40,051 bases of DNA from an uncultured Psychroflexus sp. (GTDB lineage: Bacteria > Bacteroidota > Bacteroidia > Flavobacteriales > Flavobacteriaceae): positions 1-40,051 of the forward strand of contig CAJXLO010000011.1 of NCBI GenBank assembly GCA_913056525.1. The letters are read 5' to 3'. Of the stretch, positions 29,316 through 38,136 are shown in pieces. The notes under the pieces are model-generated. The model was not told where the DNA came from, did no database searches, and saw nothing but the letters and a program-made list of their open reading frames with translations. The stretch's first letter is position 1. Every line of letters starts with the position of its first letter. The position numbers and the translations under genes are program-made.

Positions 29316-30764
29316 TTATCCAACAGAACCTTCCAGTGATATTTCGAGTAGTTTCTGCGCTTCCACGGCAAATTCCATTGGGAGTTTGTTAAGTACTTCT
29401 TTACTAAAGCCGTTCACGATCAGCGCAATAGCCTTTTCCTCATCAATTCCTCGCTGATTACAATAAAAGATCTGGTCCTCACCAATCTTACTGGTCGTCG
29501 CTTCGTGCTCTATCTGTGCACTATTACTACTGGCTTCTATGTAAGGAAAAGTGTGAGCACCACATTTATTACCCATTAATAGGGAATCACATTGGGAAAA
29601 GTTACGGGCGTTCTTAGCTCTACTGTTCGCTTTTACCAAGCCACGGTAACTGTTCTGTGACCTTCCGGCCGATATTCCTTTAGAAATGATGGTACTTTTA
29701 GTGTCATTCCCTAAATGGATCATCTTCGTTCCGGTATCTGCTTGTTGATAATTATTGGTCAAGGCTATTGAGTAGAATTCCCCTATGGAATTATCGCCTT
29801 TAAGCACGCAGCTGGGATATTTCCAGGTTACGGCACTTCCGGTCTCTACCTGTGTCCAGGATATCTTAGCGTTCTTTTCACAAAGTCCGCGCTTAGTGAC
29901 AAAGTTGAAAACGCCACCTTTACCTTCCTTATCGCCTGGAAACCAATTCTGCACTGTGGAATATTTGATTTCTGCATTGTCAAGGGCTACAAGTTCTACT
30001 ACGGCGGCATGTAGTTGGTTTTCATCACGCATTGGCGCCGTACAACCTTCCAGATAACTGACATAGCTTGAATCTTCGGCTATGACCAGCGTTCTTTCAA
30101 ATTGACCTGTTCCACTCTCATTTATCCTAAAATAGGTAGATAGTTCCATCGGACATTTTACACCTTTGGGTATGTAACAGAAGGAACCATCACTAAAAAC
30201 AGCTGAGTTCAATGCAGCAAAGAAATTATCGTTCTTTGGGACCACGGAACCCATGTATTTTTTTACTAGCTCAGGATATTCCTGTATGGCTTCTGAAATG
30301 GAGCAAAAGATGATGCCTTTCTCGGCCAGGTTCTTCTTAAAGGTCGTAGCGACAGAAGTAGAATCCATCACTACGTCAACGGCCACACCAGCCAATTTCT
30401 TTTGTTCTTCCAGGGATATCCCTAATTTATTAAAAGTGTCTAACAGTTCTGGGTCTACTTCATCAATACTATCGTATTTGGGTTTACTACTATTTGGCGA
30501 AGAGTAATAGGAAATATTCTGATAGTCCGGTTTTTCATAGTTAACATTGGACCAGTCCGGTTCTTGCATCTTCTCCCAACCTCTATAGGCTTCTAACCGC
30601 CATTCCGTCATCCATTCAGGTTCGTTTTTCTTTTTGGATATCGCTCTTACGATATCCTCGTTCAAACCTTTGGGCAATTTATCGGATTCAATGTCCGTGT
30701 AAAACCCATATTCATATTCCTTATGTTCCAGTTCTTTTTCTAGTTCTTGTTCAGTATAAGCCAT
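29316..30764 (-). CDS. sufB: SufB scaffold subunit
   Basis: SufB is the core scaffold on which the nascent cluster forms, in complex with SufC and SufD. 482 residues, normal for the family. Visible markers are [55 protein letters not shown], and the C-terminal region with [20 protein letters not shown] and [19 protein letters not shown] 68-bp spacer separates it from sufA upstream; I see no terminator or full promoter match in the spacer. Confidence 0.97.
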   Translation of the reverse strand: MAYTEQELEKELEHKEYEYGFYTDIESDKLPKGLNEDIVRAISKKKNEPEWMTEWRLEAYRGWEKMQEPDWSNVNYEKPDYQNISYYSSPNSSKPKYDSIDEVDPELLDTFNKLGISLEEQKKLAGVAVDVVMDSTSVATTFKKNLAEKGIIFCSISEAIQEYPELVKKYMGSVVPKNDNFFAALNSAVFSDGSFCYIPKGVKCPMELSTYFRINESGTGQFERTLVIAEDSSYVSYLEGCTAPMRDENQLHAAVVELVALDNAEIKYSTVQNWFPGDKEGKGGVFNFVTKRGLCEKNAKISWTQVETGSAVTWKYPSCVLKGDNSIGEFYSIALTNNYQQADTGTKMIHLGNDTKSTIISKGISAGRSQNSYRGLVKANSRAKNARNFSQCDSLLMGNKCGAHTFPYIEASSNSAQIEHEATTSKIGEDQIFYCNQRGIDEEKAIALIVNGFSKEVLNKLPMEFAVEAQKLLEISLEGSVG

Positions 30765-30832
30765 AATTTTTAAATATTAATGATATCAACCTTTCTTTGT
30801 GATTAGAAAAAGATCGGTCAATAACTATAATT

Positions 30833-31162
30833 CTACAATGAAAAACTTTCTCCACATCCGCAGGTTCTTTCTGCGTTAGGATTGTTGAAAACAAACCCTT
30901 TACCGTTCAGACCGCCTGAAAATTCAAGGGTCGTACCTACTAGATAAAGGAAGCTCTGTTTGTTCACAGCGATCCTCACCCCATTATCTTCAAATATCTT
31001 ATCATTATCCTGTTCCTCCTGGTCAAAATTAAGTTCATAGGATAAACCGGAACAGCCACCGCTCTTCACGCCCACACGAACGAAATGCTCATCTAGATTA
31101 AAGCCTTCCTCGTCCATTAGCGTTCTTATTTTGTTCTTTGCGTGTTCACTAACTTTTATCAT
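30833..31162 (-). CDS. sufA: SufA/IscA-type Fe-S carrier protein
   Basis: A-type carrier that accepts clusters from the scaffold and passes them to target enzymes. I start at the ATG at 31160-31162 (109 residues, MIKVSEHAKNKI). The frame is open for 12 more codons, but those codons lack family similarity and come close to the putative promoter. The three cluster-binding cysteines are Cys37 (GGCSGLSYEL), Cys101 and Cys103 (TCGCGESF). First gene of the SUF operon. No Rrf2/IscR-type regulator gene is next to it. Confidence 0.94.
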   Translation of the reverse strand: MIKVSEHAKNKIRTLMDEEGFNLDEHFVRVGVKSGGCSGLSYELNFDQEEQDNDKIFEDNGVRIAVNKQSFLYLVGTTLEFSGGLNGKGFVFNNPNAERTCGCGESFSL

Positions 31163-31187
31163 TTTGAATAATTCTAAATAATAGTTA

Positions 31188-31195
31188 CAAATATA
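31188..31195 (-). promoter_or_regulatory. Putative -7 box of the SUF operon
   Basis: TATATTTG on the - strand, a full match to TAnnTTTG, 25 bp before the sufA ATG. The upstream TTG is about 32 bp away instead of 17-23, so this may be a regulated promoter. I see no clear palindromic IscR-like site. Confidence 0.5.
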
Positions 31196-31261
31196 CAATT
31201 AAGCTTAGGATTTCCCATATCACTTAACAATTTCTTCTCGTATGTACCACTATCCTGTGTT

Positions 31262-32314
31262 TTAAAATTCTGAGAAACGTTCATCTAATGTAAGGTCAAC
31301 ATCTGAAAGGGTTTTCAGGAAAGCGATGATCTTTTCTTTTTCTTCTTCTGTAAGGGGAATGCCAGGTACATTATTCTCATTATACATTTCCTGACTGATG
31401 TTGGGGGTTTCTTCTACTCCGGAATCATAAAAGTCGAGCACTTCTTCTAAGGTGTCGAACCTACCATCGTGCATGTAAGGTAAAGTGAACTCTATGTTTC
31501 GCAAGCTAGGCACTTGAAAAGTATAATCATCATCAGGGTTGCCAGTGACTCTTCCACGACCTTTATCATCATATTGCGGGTTTATCGGTAATCCATTGTT
31601 CATGTACTGTTGATTCGTAAATAGTTCACCGCTATGACATGAACTACATTTACTATCAAAAAGCGCTTTTCCGGCCTGTTCTTCAGCCGTAAACTCCGCT
31701 GTACCCTGATGGACCACGCGATCGTATTTGGTCTCCGCCGATACCATCATCACGAGGAACTGCGCCAGTGCATCAAATAAGTTCTTTGTATCGATCTGGC
31801 CATCCTCAAAGGCCGCATTGAACATTTCCTGATAGCTGGGATCATCTTTTAATTTCTCCAGTACATTCCCTATTTCTTCGTTCATCTCTACTTCTGTCGT
31901 GATGGGGATGATGAAATGTGCATCCAGATGGGCGGCCGCACCATCCCAGTTAAAGCTTTTTTTGTAGGCCAGATTGTGCAAAGGTTGTGCGTTCCTTGTA
32001 CCTAAAGCTCCACCTACACCATGGCTTACCCGATGTGTGTGATGGGTGAATGCAAATTCTTGCATGTGGCAAAAACCGCAAGAGATCACGCCGCTGGAAG
32101 AAAGCTTTCCATCATAAAATAATTTTTTCCCCAGCTCAAAGCCTTTTTCCGTGGGCGGATTTTCATTTATATCATAGGTCAACTCTGGGAAATAAGCCGG
32201 CTGAGGTACTTCAAGCTCTTTGTTCTCGTCCAGGTCTTCTACTACTGCATATTCATCTCCACTGCAAGAGATCAGGGTCATCAATATCGCTATGTAAGAC
32301 CAATACCTGAGCAT
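31262..32314 (-). CDS. MbnH/MauG-type dihaem cytochrome c peroxidase-like lipoprotein
   Basis: 350 residues, lipoprotein signal with Cys17 (LISCSGD). Two c-type haem motifs are present: CGFCH (Cys79, Cys82, His83) and CSSCH (Cys223, Cys226, His227). Other family markers are RVSHGVGGALGTRNAQPLHN and LPYMHDGRFDTLEEVLDFYD. The family includes bacterial cytochrome c peroxidases, MauG and MbnH. Its direct neighbour is MbnP-like and the two genes share one base (TAATG), which favours an MbnH-like role, that is, oxidation of a tryptophan in MbnP with peroxide, over simple peroxide removal. Last gene of its operon. Confidence 0.9.
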   Translation of the reverse strand: MLRYWSYIAILMTLISCSGDEYAVVEDLDENKELEVPQPAYFPELTYDINENPPTEKGFELGKKLFYDGKLSSSGVISCGFCHMQEFAFTHHTHRVSHGVGGALGTRNAQPLHNLAYKKSFNWDGAAAHLDAHFIIPITTEVEMNEEIGNVLEKLKDDPSYQEMFNAAFEDGQIDTKNLFDALAQFLVMMVSAETKYDRVVHQGTAEFTAEEQAGKALFDSKCSSCHSGELFTNQQYMNNGLPINPQYDDKGRGRVTGNPDDDYTFQVPSLRNIEFTLPYMHDGRFDTLEEVLDFYDSGVEETPNISQEMYNENNVPGIPLTEEEKEKIIAFLKTLSDVDLTLDERFSEF

Positions 32315-33087
32315 TATTCTGATGCTTGGACGATAGCGTCCACCTGAAATGAATTTTTCATGTTTTCTGCTATTTTGGGTGCGTTCACCGGATCGACCTG
32401 AATGTCATCCTTCTCGGCGATCTCAAAGGCATGTACCGCATTGAATATTTTTAATACGTCCATATCTAGACGGATGCTTTGTCCATCTTGATCAAGACGA
32501 AGTGTTTCTCCCAGATCAAGCTCAACTACCTTGTAATTGTCCAAATTTTCGCCGTGGCTTCCTACATGATAGAGGAATTTTTGTTCAACCTCAGCGATGC
32601 TGTTACCATATTCTCCTTCTAACTTAAGGAACTTGTAACCGGCAGACCATGACCAGAGCATGCCGTTCTCTTCCGCCGTAGGCACAAAGTTGTCTACACC
32701 GTTCAGCGGATAATTGGACTGGTCTATACCAAAGCCGAATCGTATTTTATCATAGTTATCCGCAGGTATATCTTCCAGATCGATACTTAAACTGGATGGA
32801 TCTTTCTCGTTGATCACAAAATAACTTTCCTCCACTGGATATTTGAAGGTGTCACCATTCGTTAATTGCAGCTCTATATTACTGATGATGTACTTTAATG
32901 TATCAATACGAAAGTGTTCACCAGCGTTCTTTTCGTAGATCTGACCGCTCAATTCCAGGTCCTCGCCACCTACGTGATGGTCAAAGGTCAAATTGAGCTC
33001 TGTTGTCAGTTCTTGCTGCACATCATCATCTGAACAGGACAGCAGCAAAAGTATCGGTAGTAAAAAAAATACTTCTTTGTTTCTCAT
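32314..33087 (-). CDS. MbnP-family copper-binding lipoprotein
   Basis: 257 residues, lipoprotein with Cys18 (LLLLSCSDD). Family features are a strand pattern starting LNLTFDHHVGGEDLEL, YIISNIELQLTNGDTFKYP, the DNYDKIRFGFGIDQ motif and a Trp pair in MLWSWSAGYKFLKLEGEYG (about residues 142-160). MbnP of methanotrophs binds copper through a site that includes a kynurenine made from Trp by MbnH. His and Trp residues suited to such a site are present, but I cannot say which are used. It lies 1 bp after the propeller lipoprotein and overlaps the mbnH-like gene by one base. Confidence 0.85.
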   Translation of the reverse strand: MRNKEVFFLLPILLLLSCSDDDVQQELTTELNLTFDHHVGGEDLELSGQIYEKNAGEHFRIDTLKYIISNIELQLTNGDTFKYPVEESYFVINEKDPSSLSIDLEDIPADNYDKIRFGFGIDQSNYPLNGVDNFVPTAEENGMLWSWSAGYKFLKLEGEYGNSIAEVEQKFLYHVGSHGENLDNYKVVELDLGETLRLDQDGQSIRLDMDVLKIFNAVHAFEIAEKDDIQVDPVNAPKIAENMKNSFQVDAIVQASE

Positions 33088-33088
33088 A

Positions 33089-34474
33089 TCAATCGATCTT
33101 ATAAATTATAGCATCTTTATCTCCCTTATTGTTAAATCCCATATCCTGACTTTCGGAACTGCCGATGCCGATCAGTTGAGCTTCATCACTATCTAATACA
33201 ACATCGTTTGCCAGGTCCAATTGGCTTCCGCCGAAGGATAAACTGTTGTTTACGTTTCCATCTTTATCGATAATAAGAAGCCACGCGTCATTTTGACCTG
33301 CATTTTCCCTTAGGTCGATATCATTGCTTTGCGAGTTACCGGCTATGACATAAGTAGAAGCATCTAATCGCTTGATAGCTCTCGCGGAATCAAAGTTAGA
33401 TCCGCCATAGGTCTTCTCCCAATCCAAGTTGCCCTGCGGCCCGAGATGAACCAACCAGGCGTCAGCGTTCCCTAATGGTTGGGATACATCACCATTAGCA
33501 CTTCTTGTATCACCGATGATAAAATAACCGGAGTTGTTGCTTTTGCATAGATCATAAGCAAATTCCACGCTACTGCCACCCAGGTTTTTCTGCCATTCCA
33601 GCTCGCCGTCAGGTTTGAGTTTTACCGCCCAAAAGTCGTAGCTACCATTGGGTTGTGTGATATCAAAATCATCGCTTTCAGAATGACCGCTCATCAGGAA
33701 ACCTCCGTCATCGGTTTGTATAACAGCGTAACTGCGATCGTTGTTGGAGCCTCCAAAATACCTGCGCCATTCCACATCTCCAGAAGCAGCTAATTTGATA
33801 CCCCAGAACTCACCAACGCCATGTTTAGGCATATCATAACGCTTACCAGACCTACCGGCAGTGTCGTTTCCCTGACCACCGCTTGCGGTAACATCCAGGA
33901 AGCCGCTCAGAAAATAACCACCGTCATCTGTGTTGGTAATGCCGAAGCCTCGATCGTTCCCGGAAAAACCGATGTTCTTTTCTTTAAGGATATCGCCATT
34001 TGCACTAAGTTCTATAAACCAGAAATCGTGAAAGCCTTCGTTTCCATTTACATCACCATCGTCACTTCTTGAAAATCCTATGGCTGCCAGTCTGCCATCC
34101 GCTGTTTCAACGATCTGCTGACCGCGGTCGTCATCGCTTCCACCCAATGTCCGTGACCATATCAATTCCAGATCATCATTAAACTTGACGACCCAAAAGT
34201 CTGCATCCGTTGTCATTTTATCCGTGATATCTCCGTCTGTACTTTTAGTAAAACCTATGGCCACGAAGTTCCCGTCATCTGTTCTTGTCATCGATAAAAG
34301 GTCGTCTTCATTACTTCCACCCAGGTTCTTTAGGGTATTTAGTTCACCGTTCAAGTTCTCCAGGTTAACAGGAGCATCATTATTGTCCGCTTCAGCATTA
34401 GCATTATCATCACTATCTGAACAGCTCAGGTTCAAAAGGATTATAAAAACCAGTAGATATGTTCTTTGTATCAT
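33089..34474 (-). CDS. Seven-repeat beta-propeller lipoprotein
   Basis: 461 residues; lipobox Cys18 (LLNLSCSDSD), then an acidic/Asn-rich linker. From about residue 50 seven repeats of roughly 55-60 residues follow, each beginning near GGSxxD, with a TxDGGFxxxGxSxSxDGD core and ending DFWxVKLxxDGxLxWxKxL. Seven such units fit a seven-bladed propeller. The third unit has an insert of about 12 residues (RSGKRYDMPKHG). Asp-rich turns may bind calcium. No enzyme signature is seen. The gene overlaps the upstream gene by 4 bp (ATGA) and precedes mbnP by 1 bp. The role is unknown; it may be a binding or docking protein on the outer membrane. Confidence 0.85.
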   Translation of the reverse strand: MIQRTYLLVFIILLNLSCSDSDDNANAEADNNDAPVNLENLNGELNTLKNLGGSNEDDLLSMTRTDDGNFVAIGFTKSTDGDITDKMTTDADFWVVKFNDDLELIWSRTLGGSDDDRGQQIVETADGRLAAIGFSRSDDGDVNGNEGFHDFWFIELSANGDILKEKNIGFSGNDRGFGITNTDDGGYFLSGFLDVTASGGQGNDTAGRSGKRYDMPKHGVGEFWGIKLAASGDVEWRRYFGGSNNDRSYAVIQTDDGGFLMSGHSESDDFDITQPNGSYDFWAVKLKPDGELEWQKNLGGSSVEFAYDLCKSNNSGYFIIGDTRSANGDVSQPLGNADAWLVHLGPQGNLDWEKTYGGSNFDSARAIKRLDASTYVIAGNSQSNDIDLRENAGQNDAWLLIIDKDGNVNNSLSFGGSQLDLANDVVLDSDEAQLIGIGSSESQDMGFNNKGDKDAIIYKID

Positions 34475-35898
34475 TGAACGATCAATTTATGTTTACTGTT
34501 CTCATTGATCTGCATGATATAAACACCTTTAGACAGATCACTGATGTTTAGGTTTACAAAATCATCCTCTAAATTATCGTATGATCGAACCAACCGCCCG
34601 TTCATTGCAAATATTTTAACATTCCTTAGCTGATGATCAGTGGTTTGTATCTTCACCTCTTTTGTCGCAGGATTAGGATAGACCTTAAGCTCTTCATGAT
34701 CAAGTTCTGCAATGCCCAGGCTATTTTCTTTAACTAAGTAGAATCCGGTGTTGATATCGCTGATGATGATATTGCCGCTATCAAAATAAGGATAAACGCT
34801 CCATGCGCCATCAAAACCCGCATCATTTGAAACCGGGAAAGTATCAAAACTACCGATCTCCGTGATGTTTTGATTGTCAATATCGCTGATGTCTATCACC
34901 CGTAAACCGGCGGTATAATTGGCCTGATAAAACCTATCATCTTTTACATATCCATTGTGGTCGATCGCATTTTTCATTCCGGTATAATTAAAATGTAAAC
35001 CAGGATTATCCAGATCGGTCATGTCGATAACGATTGTCTTTGCCTGAAAACCAAAATTGAGTTCGTCTAATTCATCACCTAATAAAAAGTACTTATGATC
35101 TTCTGTTAACCAGCCTTGATGGGTATAACCTACGTTAGTATAGCTAAAACTACTTATCAATTGCGGATTTGCCGGATCGCTTACATCTACTATTGCCACT
35201 TCATCTTCATTAGAACCTATAAAAATTTCACTTCCTTGATAATCAAAATCTGGACCGGAATAAGTAACAACTTGTGCATCGTGACTATACGAACTTCCGC
35301 TGTAACCGCCTAAACCTATTGGATTTAAAGGATCGGAAATATCTATAAAATGCGCTCCTCCTAAAAAAGTCTGCGTTCCAACTGCATAAGCTACTGGTTC
35401 ATTTGGATTGATCACTAAATTATGAGCATTGCCAAAACCATCATAATGCGCATCTTCCGTAAATGTCTGCGGTGTCGAACCAGGATTTCTTAACCTTGTA
35501 AGATCAAAAACTTGCATACCGTGTCCGGAAGCCTCGCTGACGATAAATGCATAGTTTTCAAAGACCTTAATATCTCTCCAGGAGCTCGATGTGGTATGAG
35601 AAGGTAGCTTTCCCAGATAAACAGGATTTGCCGGATCGCTTATATCGATAAAGGCCGTTCCGTTGTTCAACCCCATTAAAGCATATTCATCACCATTCTG
35701 AGGATCGGTCCAGCCCCAGCTGTCATTGCCTGCACTAGCGTTCAAAGTGTTAAGGTCGATATGCGCCATCAGGTCATAACCCTCACAATCATATACACCG
35801 GCCGAACCGTTCGTACATGGTGTTTGTCCGAAAACCACAAAAGGAATGATAATAAAAATGCCGAGGTTGATTTTCTTGATATGCTGATATTTAAACAT
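34471..35898 (-). CDS. Choice-of-anchor B protein with T9SS type A sorting domain
   Basis: 475 residues. A signal peptide ends near VVFGQ, then a choice-of-anchor B domain with repeats of the form NGTAFIDISDPANPVYLGKL and VAIVDVSDPANPQLISSF, alternating with SHDAQV- and HNGYVKDD-type His motifs. The repeat layout suggests a propeller. A C-terminal type IX secretion sorting domain covers about residues 405-475: KVYPNPATKEVKI, then GRLVRSYDN, SKGVYIMQI, and KLIVQ at the end. It should therefore cross the outer membrane and be surface-attached or released. First gene of the four-gene operon; it overlaps the next gene by 4 bp. The divergent thiL starts only 20 bp away. Confidence 0.9.
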   Translation of the reverse strand: MFKYQHIKKINLGIFIIIPFVVFGQTPCTNGSAGVYDCEGYDLMAHIDLNTLNASAGNDSWGWTDPQNGDEYALMGLNNGTAFIDISDPANPVYLGKLPSHTTSSSWRDIKVFENYAFIVSEASGHGMQVFDLTRLRNPGSTPQTFTEDAHYDGFGNAHNLVINPNEPVAYAVGTQTFLGGAHFIDISDPLNPIGLGGYSGSSYSHDAQVVTYSGPDFDYQGSEIFIGSNEDEVAIVDVSDPANPQLISSFSYTNVGYTHQGWLTEDHKYFLLGDELDELNFGFQAKTIVIDMTDLDNPGLHFNYTGMKNAIDHNGYVKDDRFYQANYTAGLRVIDISDIDNQNITEIGSFDTFPVSNDAGFDGAWSVYPYFDSGNIIISDINTGFYLVKENSLGIAELDHEELKVYPNPATKEVKIQTTDHQLRNVKIFAMNGRLVRSYDNLEDDFVNLNISDLSKGVYIMQINENSKHKLIVQ

Positions 35899-35906
35899 TA
35901 GTTTTG
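35876..35906 (+). promoter_or_regulatory. Putative promoter of thiL
   Basis: TTG at 35876-35878, 20 bp spacer, TAGTTTTG at 35899-35906: a full Bacteroidota promoter match. The TTG part lies inside the first codons of the divergent choice-of-anchor gene. The predicted transcript would begin around 35911-35915, so the leader before the thiL ATG is only a few bases long. Confidence 0.65.
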
Positions 35907-35918
35907 CAAAAAGTTTGA

Positions 35919-36965
35919 ATGGCTAAAGATACAAAAAACACCAAGACCCCAATTTCCGAACTCGGTGAATTCGGCCTGATCGATCACTTGACCAAAGAAT
36001 TTCGTATCGCCAGATCATCTACCGTAAAAGCTGTTGGCGACGATGCGGCGGTCTTGCATCCTAAGCAGCATCAGGTCATTACGACAGACATCTTGATAGA
36101 AGGTGTTCATTTTGACCTGGCTTACACGCCTCTTCAGCATTTGGGCTACAAATCGGTAGTGGTCAACTTATCTGATGTTCATGCGATGAACGCTGTTGCA
36201 AAACAGATCACCGTTTCCATTGCTTGTTCAAATCGATTTACCGTGGAAGCCCTGGAAGAGATATACAAAGGCATTCATAAAGCCTGTAAGGTCTATAACG
36301 TTGACCTGATAGGTGGAGACACTACTTCATCTACTCGAGGACTGGTGATCAGTGTTACGGCGATCGGTGAATCAGAAGAAGAAAACATTACCTACAGAAG
36401 TGGGGCAGAACCGAATGACCTTTTAGTTGTAAGCGGCGACCTGGGAGGAGCTTTTCTGGGCCTGAAGGTTCTGGAACGTGAAAATGAGGTTTTTAAGGTC
36501 AATCCGCGTTCGCAACCTGATCTGTCAGAATATACTTACCTTATCGAACGTCAACTCAAACCCGAAGCGCGAAAAGATGTTCAGGAACTGCTCAAAAAAT
36601 TGGAAGTATTACCTAAGGCGATGATCGATATTAGTGATGGACTATCCTCAGAATTAATGCACCTCTGTAAACAATCCAGGGTCGGAGCAAATCTTTTTGA
36701 AGAGAAACTACCCTTAGACCCGAAAGTGACCAGTACCTGCGAAGAGTTCGAGCTGGATAGTACGACCGTTGTCCTGAACGGTGGAGAGGATTATGAACTA
36801 TTGTTTGCTTTAGATCAAAAAGACTATGATAAGATAAAAGGGAATCCACATTTAACCGTAATCGGTCATTTCACGGAAGCAAATGAAGGAATACATTTAA
36901 TAACACGCGCTAACACGAAGATACCAATGAAAGCCCGTGGATGGCAAGCTATGGAAGAAGAGTAG
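35919..36965 (+). CDS. thiL: Thiamine-monophosphate kinase
   Basis: Phosphorylates thiamine monophosphate to the active cofactor thiamine diphosphate. 348 residues. Motifs of the ThiL/PurM-like fold: SELGEFGLIDHLT at the start, VGDDAAVL near residues 40-47, TTDILIEGVHFDL, the GGDTTSS loop and VLNGGEDYELLFAL near residue 290. The ATG at 35919 sits 12 bp after the putative -7 box. It ends 1 bp before the end of the convergent histidine kinase gene. No other thi gene is in the window. Confidence 0.95.
   Translation: MAKDTKNTKTPISELGEFGLIDHLTKEFRIARSSTVKAVGDDAAVLHPKQHQVITTDILIEGVHFDLAYTPLQHLGYKSVVVNLSDVHAMNAVAKQITVSIACSNRFTVEALEEIYKGIHKACKVYNVDLIGGDTTSSTRGLVISVTAIGESEEENITYRSGAEPNDLLVVSGDLGGAFLGLKVLERENEVFKVNPRSQPDLSEYTYLIERQLKPEARKDVQELLKKLEVLPKAMIDISDGLSSELMHLCKQSRVGANLFEEKLPLDPKVTSTCEEFELDSTTVVLNGGEDYELLFALDQKDYDKIKGNPHLTVIGHFTEANEGIHLITRANTKIPMKARGWQAMEEE
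35924..35952 (-). promoter_or_regulatory. Putative promoter of the choice-of-anchor B/MbnP/MbnH operon
   Basis: On the - strand: TTG (35950-35952), 18 bp spacer, TATCTTTA (35924-35931), which fits TAnnTTTG except for the last base. It lies inside the first codons of thiL. The predicted start is about 35915, which gives a leader of roughly 15 bases. Confidence 0.42.
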
Positions 36966-36966
36966 C

Positions 36967-38103
36967 TTATTTCTTGAACTTGATCATCATAGTCGTGCCT
37001 TTTCCCGGCGAACTTTTGTGAACCTGAATACTACCTTTATGATAATCTTTGATGATCCTTTTAGCTAAAGATAAGCCAAGTCCCCAACCGCGTTTTTTCT
37101 CTGTATAGCCAGGTTCGAATATCTTCTTATGTAGATCTTGGGCAATACCTTTCCCGGTATCTGTAATGAATACTTTAACGCACTTATGGTCATCGTTGAT
37201 CCCTACTTTCAGTTTTCCTTTACCGCTCATGGCATCCGTGGCGTTCTTGGTCAGATTTTCGATCGTCCAACTGTATAAGGTGGCGTTCAAAGGGATTAAT
37301 ATTTCTCGTTCGGGCATGTTCACTTCAAATTTGATAAGCGATGAACTTCGGTTCTTTAGATATTCCACAGCCTCTGTGGTGACCTTTACAACATCTGTTT
37401 TTTTAAGCTCGATACGGGAGCCTACTTTTGAGAATCGCTGGCTTATGGTTTGAAGTCTATCCACATCTTTTTTGATCTCTTCAACATAATCCTGGTTCAC
37501 ATCTTCTTCTGTCTTTAAAAGCTCAACCCAACCCATAAGTGAAGATAATGGTGTCCCTATCTGGTGAGCGGTTTCTTTTGCCATGCCGGCCCAGAGCTTG
37601 TTCTGCTCACTACTTTTGCTTGTACTGTAAAAATAATAGGCTAGCGCTGAAAAAAGTAGGATGATGACCAGAAGTATCAGAGGATACCACTTTATTTTCG
37701 TCAGTATAGAGGATTCTCCATAATAGATGTACTGATCTCTCCCTTCATCTACATTTACGCTAAGTTTATTACTTTCTGAACGGATATCTTCTAGATAGGA
37801 CCTCATCTTCTTGTTGTCGTTCCTTACGCCCTTAGGTAAGTTCTGTGCGTTCAAAATACTATCCTTATCGTTGGTGATGATAATAGGGATATTGTTGTTA
37901 TTTTTAATGATCTCGAGCTCTAATCCCATATCATTTTCAGATTTATTGAGGGATTGATAAGCTTCTGTGAAAATTTCCATTCGCTGTTGCTCGTCCTTCT
38001 TGATCAGGTCATAAAAAACAAGCCCGTTCCAAATGATAAGAAGGATGAGCAAGATCCCAGCGATGCTAAAAATGCTTTGTTTGTCCTTAAGAAGTTGGAT
38101 CAT
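36967..38103 (-). CDS. Orphan membrane sensor histidine kinase
   Basis: Two-component sensor. I start at the ATG at 38101-38103 (378 residues, MIQLLKDKQSIFSI); a Met two codons upstream (38109) is equally possible. The frame opens at 38184, but the putative promoter lies at 38137-38144, so that part is probably not translated. Layout: TM helix near residues 12-32, a periplasmic sensing part of about 90 residues, TM near 140-162 (LILLVIILLFSALAYYFY), the phospho-acceptor His180 in AKETAHQIGTPLSSL, then the ATP-binding domain with ENLTKNATDAM (N box), DTGKGIA (G1) and GWGLGLSLAKRI (G2). No response regulator is next to it, so the partner is unknown. It is convergent with thiL. Confidence 0.93.
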   Translation of the reverse strand: MIQLLKDKQSIFSIAGILLILLIIWNGLVFYDLIKKDEQQRMEIFTEAYQSLNKSENDMGLELEIIKNNNNIPIIITNDKDSILNAQNLPKGVRNDNKKMRSYLEDIRSESNKLSVNVDEGRDQYIYYGESSILTKIKWYPLILLVIILLFSALAYYFYSTSKSSEQNKLWAGMAKETAHQIGTPLSSLMGWVELLKTEEDVNQDYVEEIKKDVDRLQTISQRFSKVGSRIELKKTDVVKVTTEAVEYLKNRSSSLIKFEVNMPEREILIPLNATLYSWTIENLTKNATDAMSGKGKLKVGINDDHKCVKVFITDTGKGIAQDLHKKIFEPGYTEKKRGWGLGLSLAKRIIKDYHKGSIQVHKSSPGKGTTMMIKFKK

Positions 38104-38136
38104 ACTCATGCATAAGAGCTTAACATTATTATTGTT

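Noticed and set aside
31163-31198. Earlier start for sufA
   Set aside because: The 12 added codons are not like the family and reach into the putative promoter at 31188-31195.
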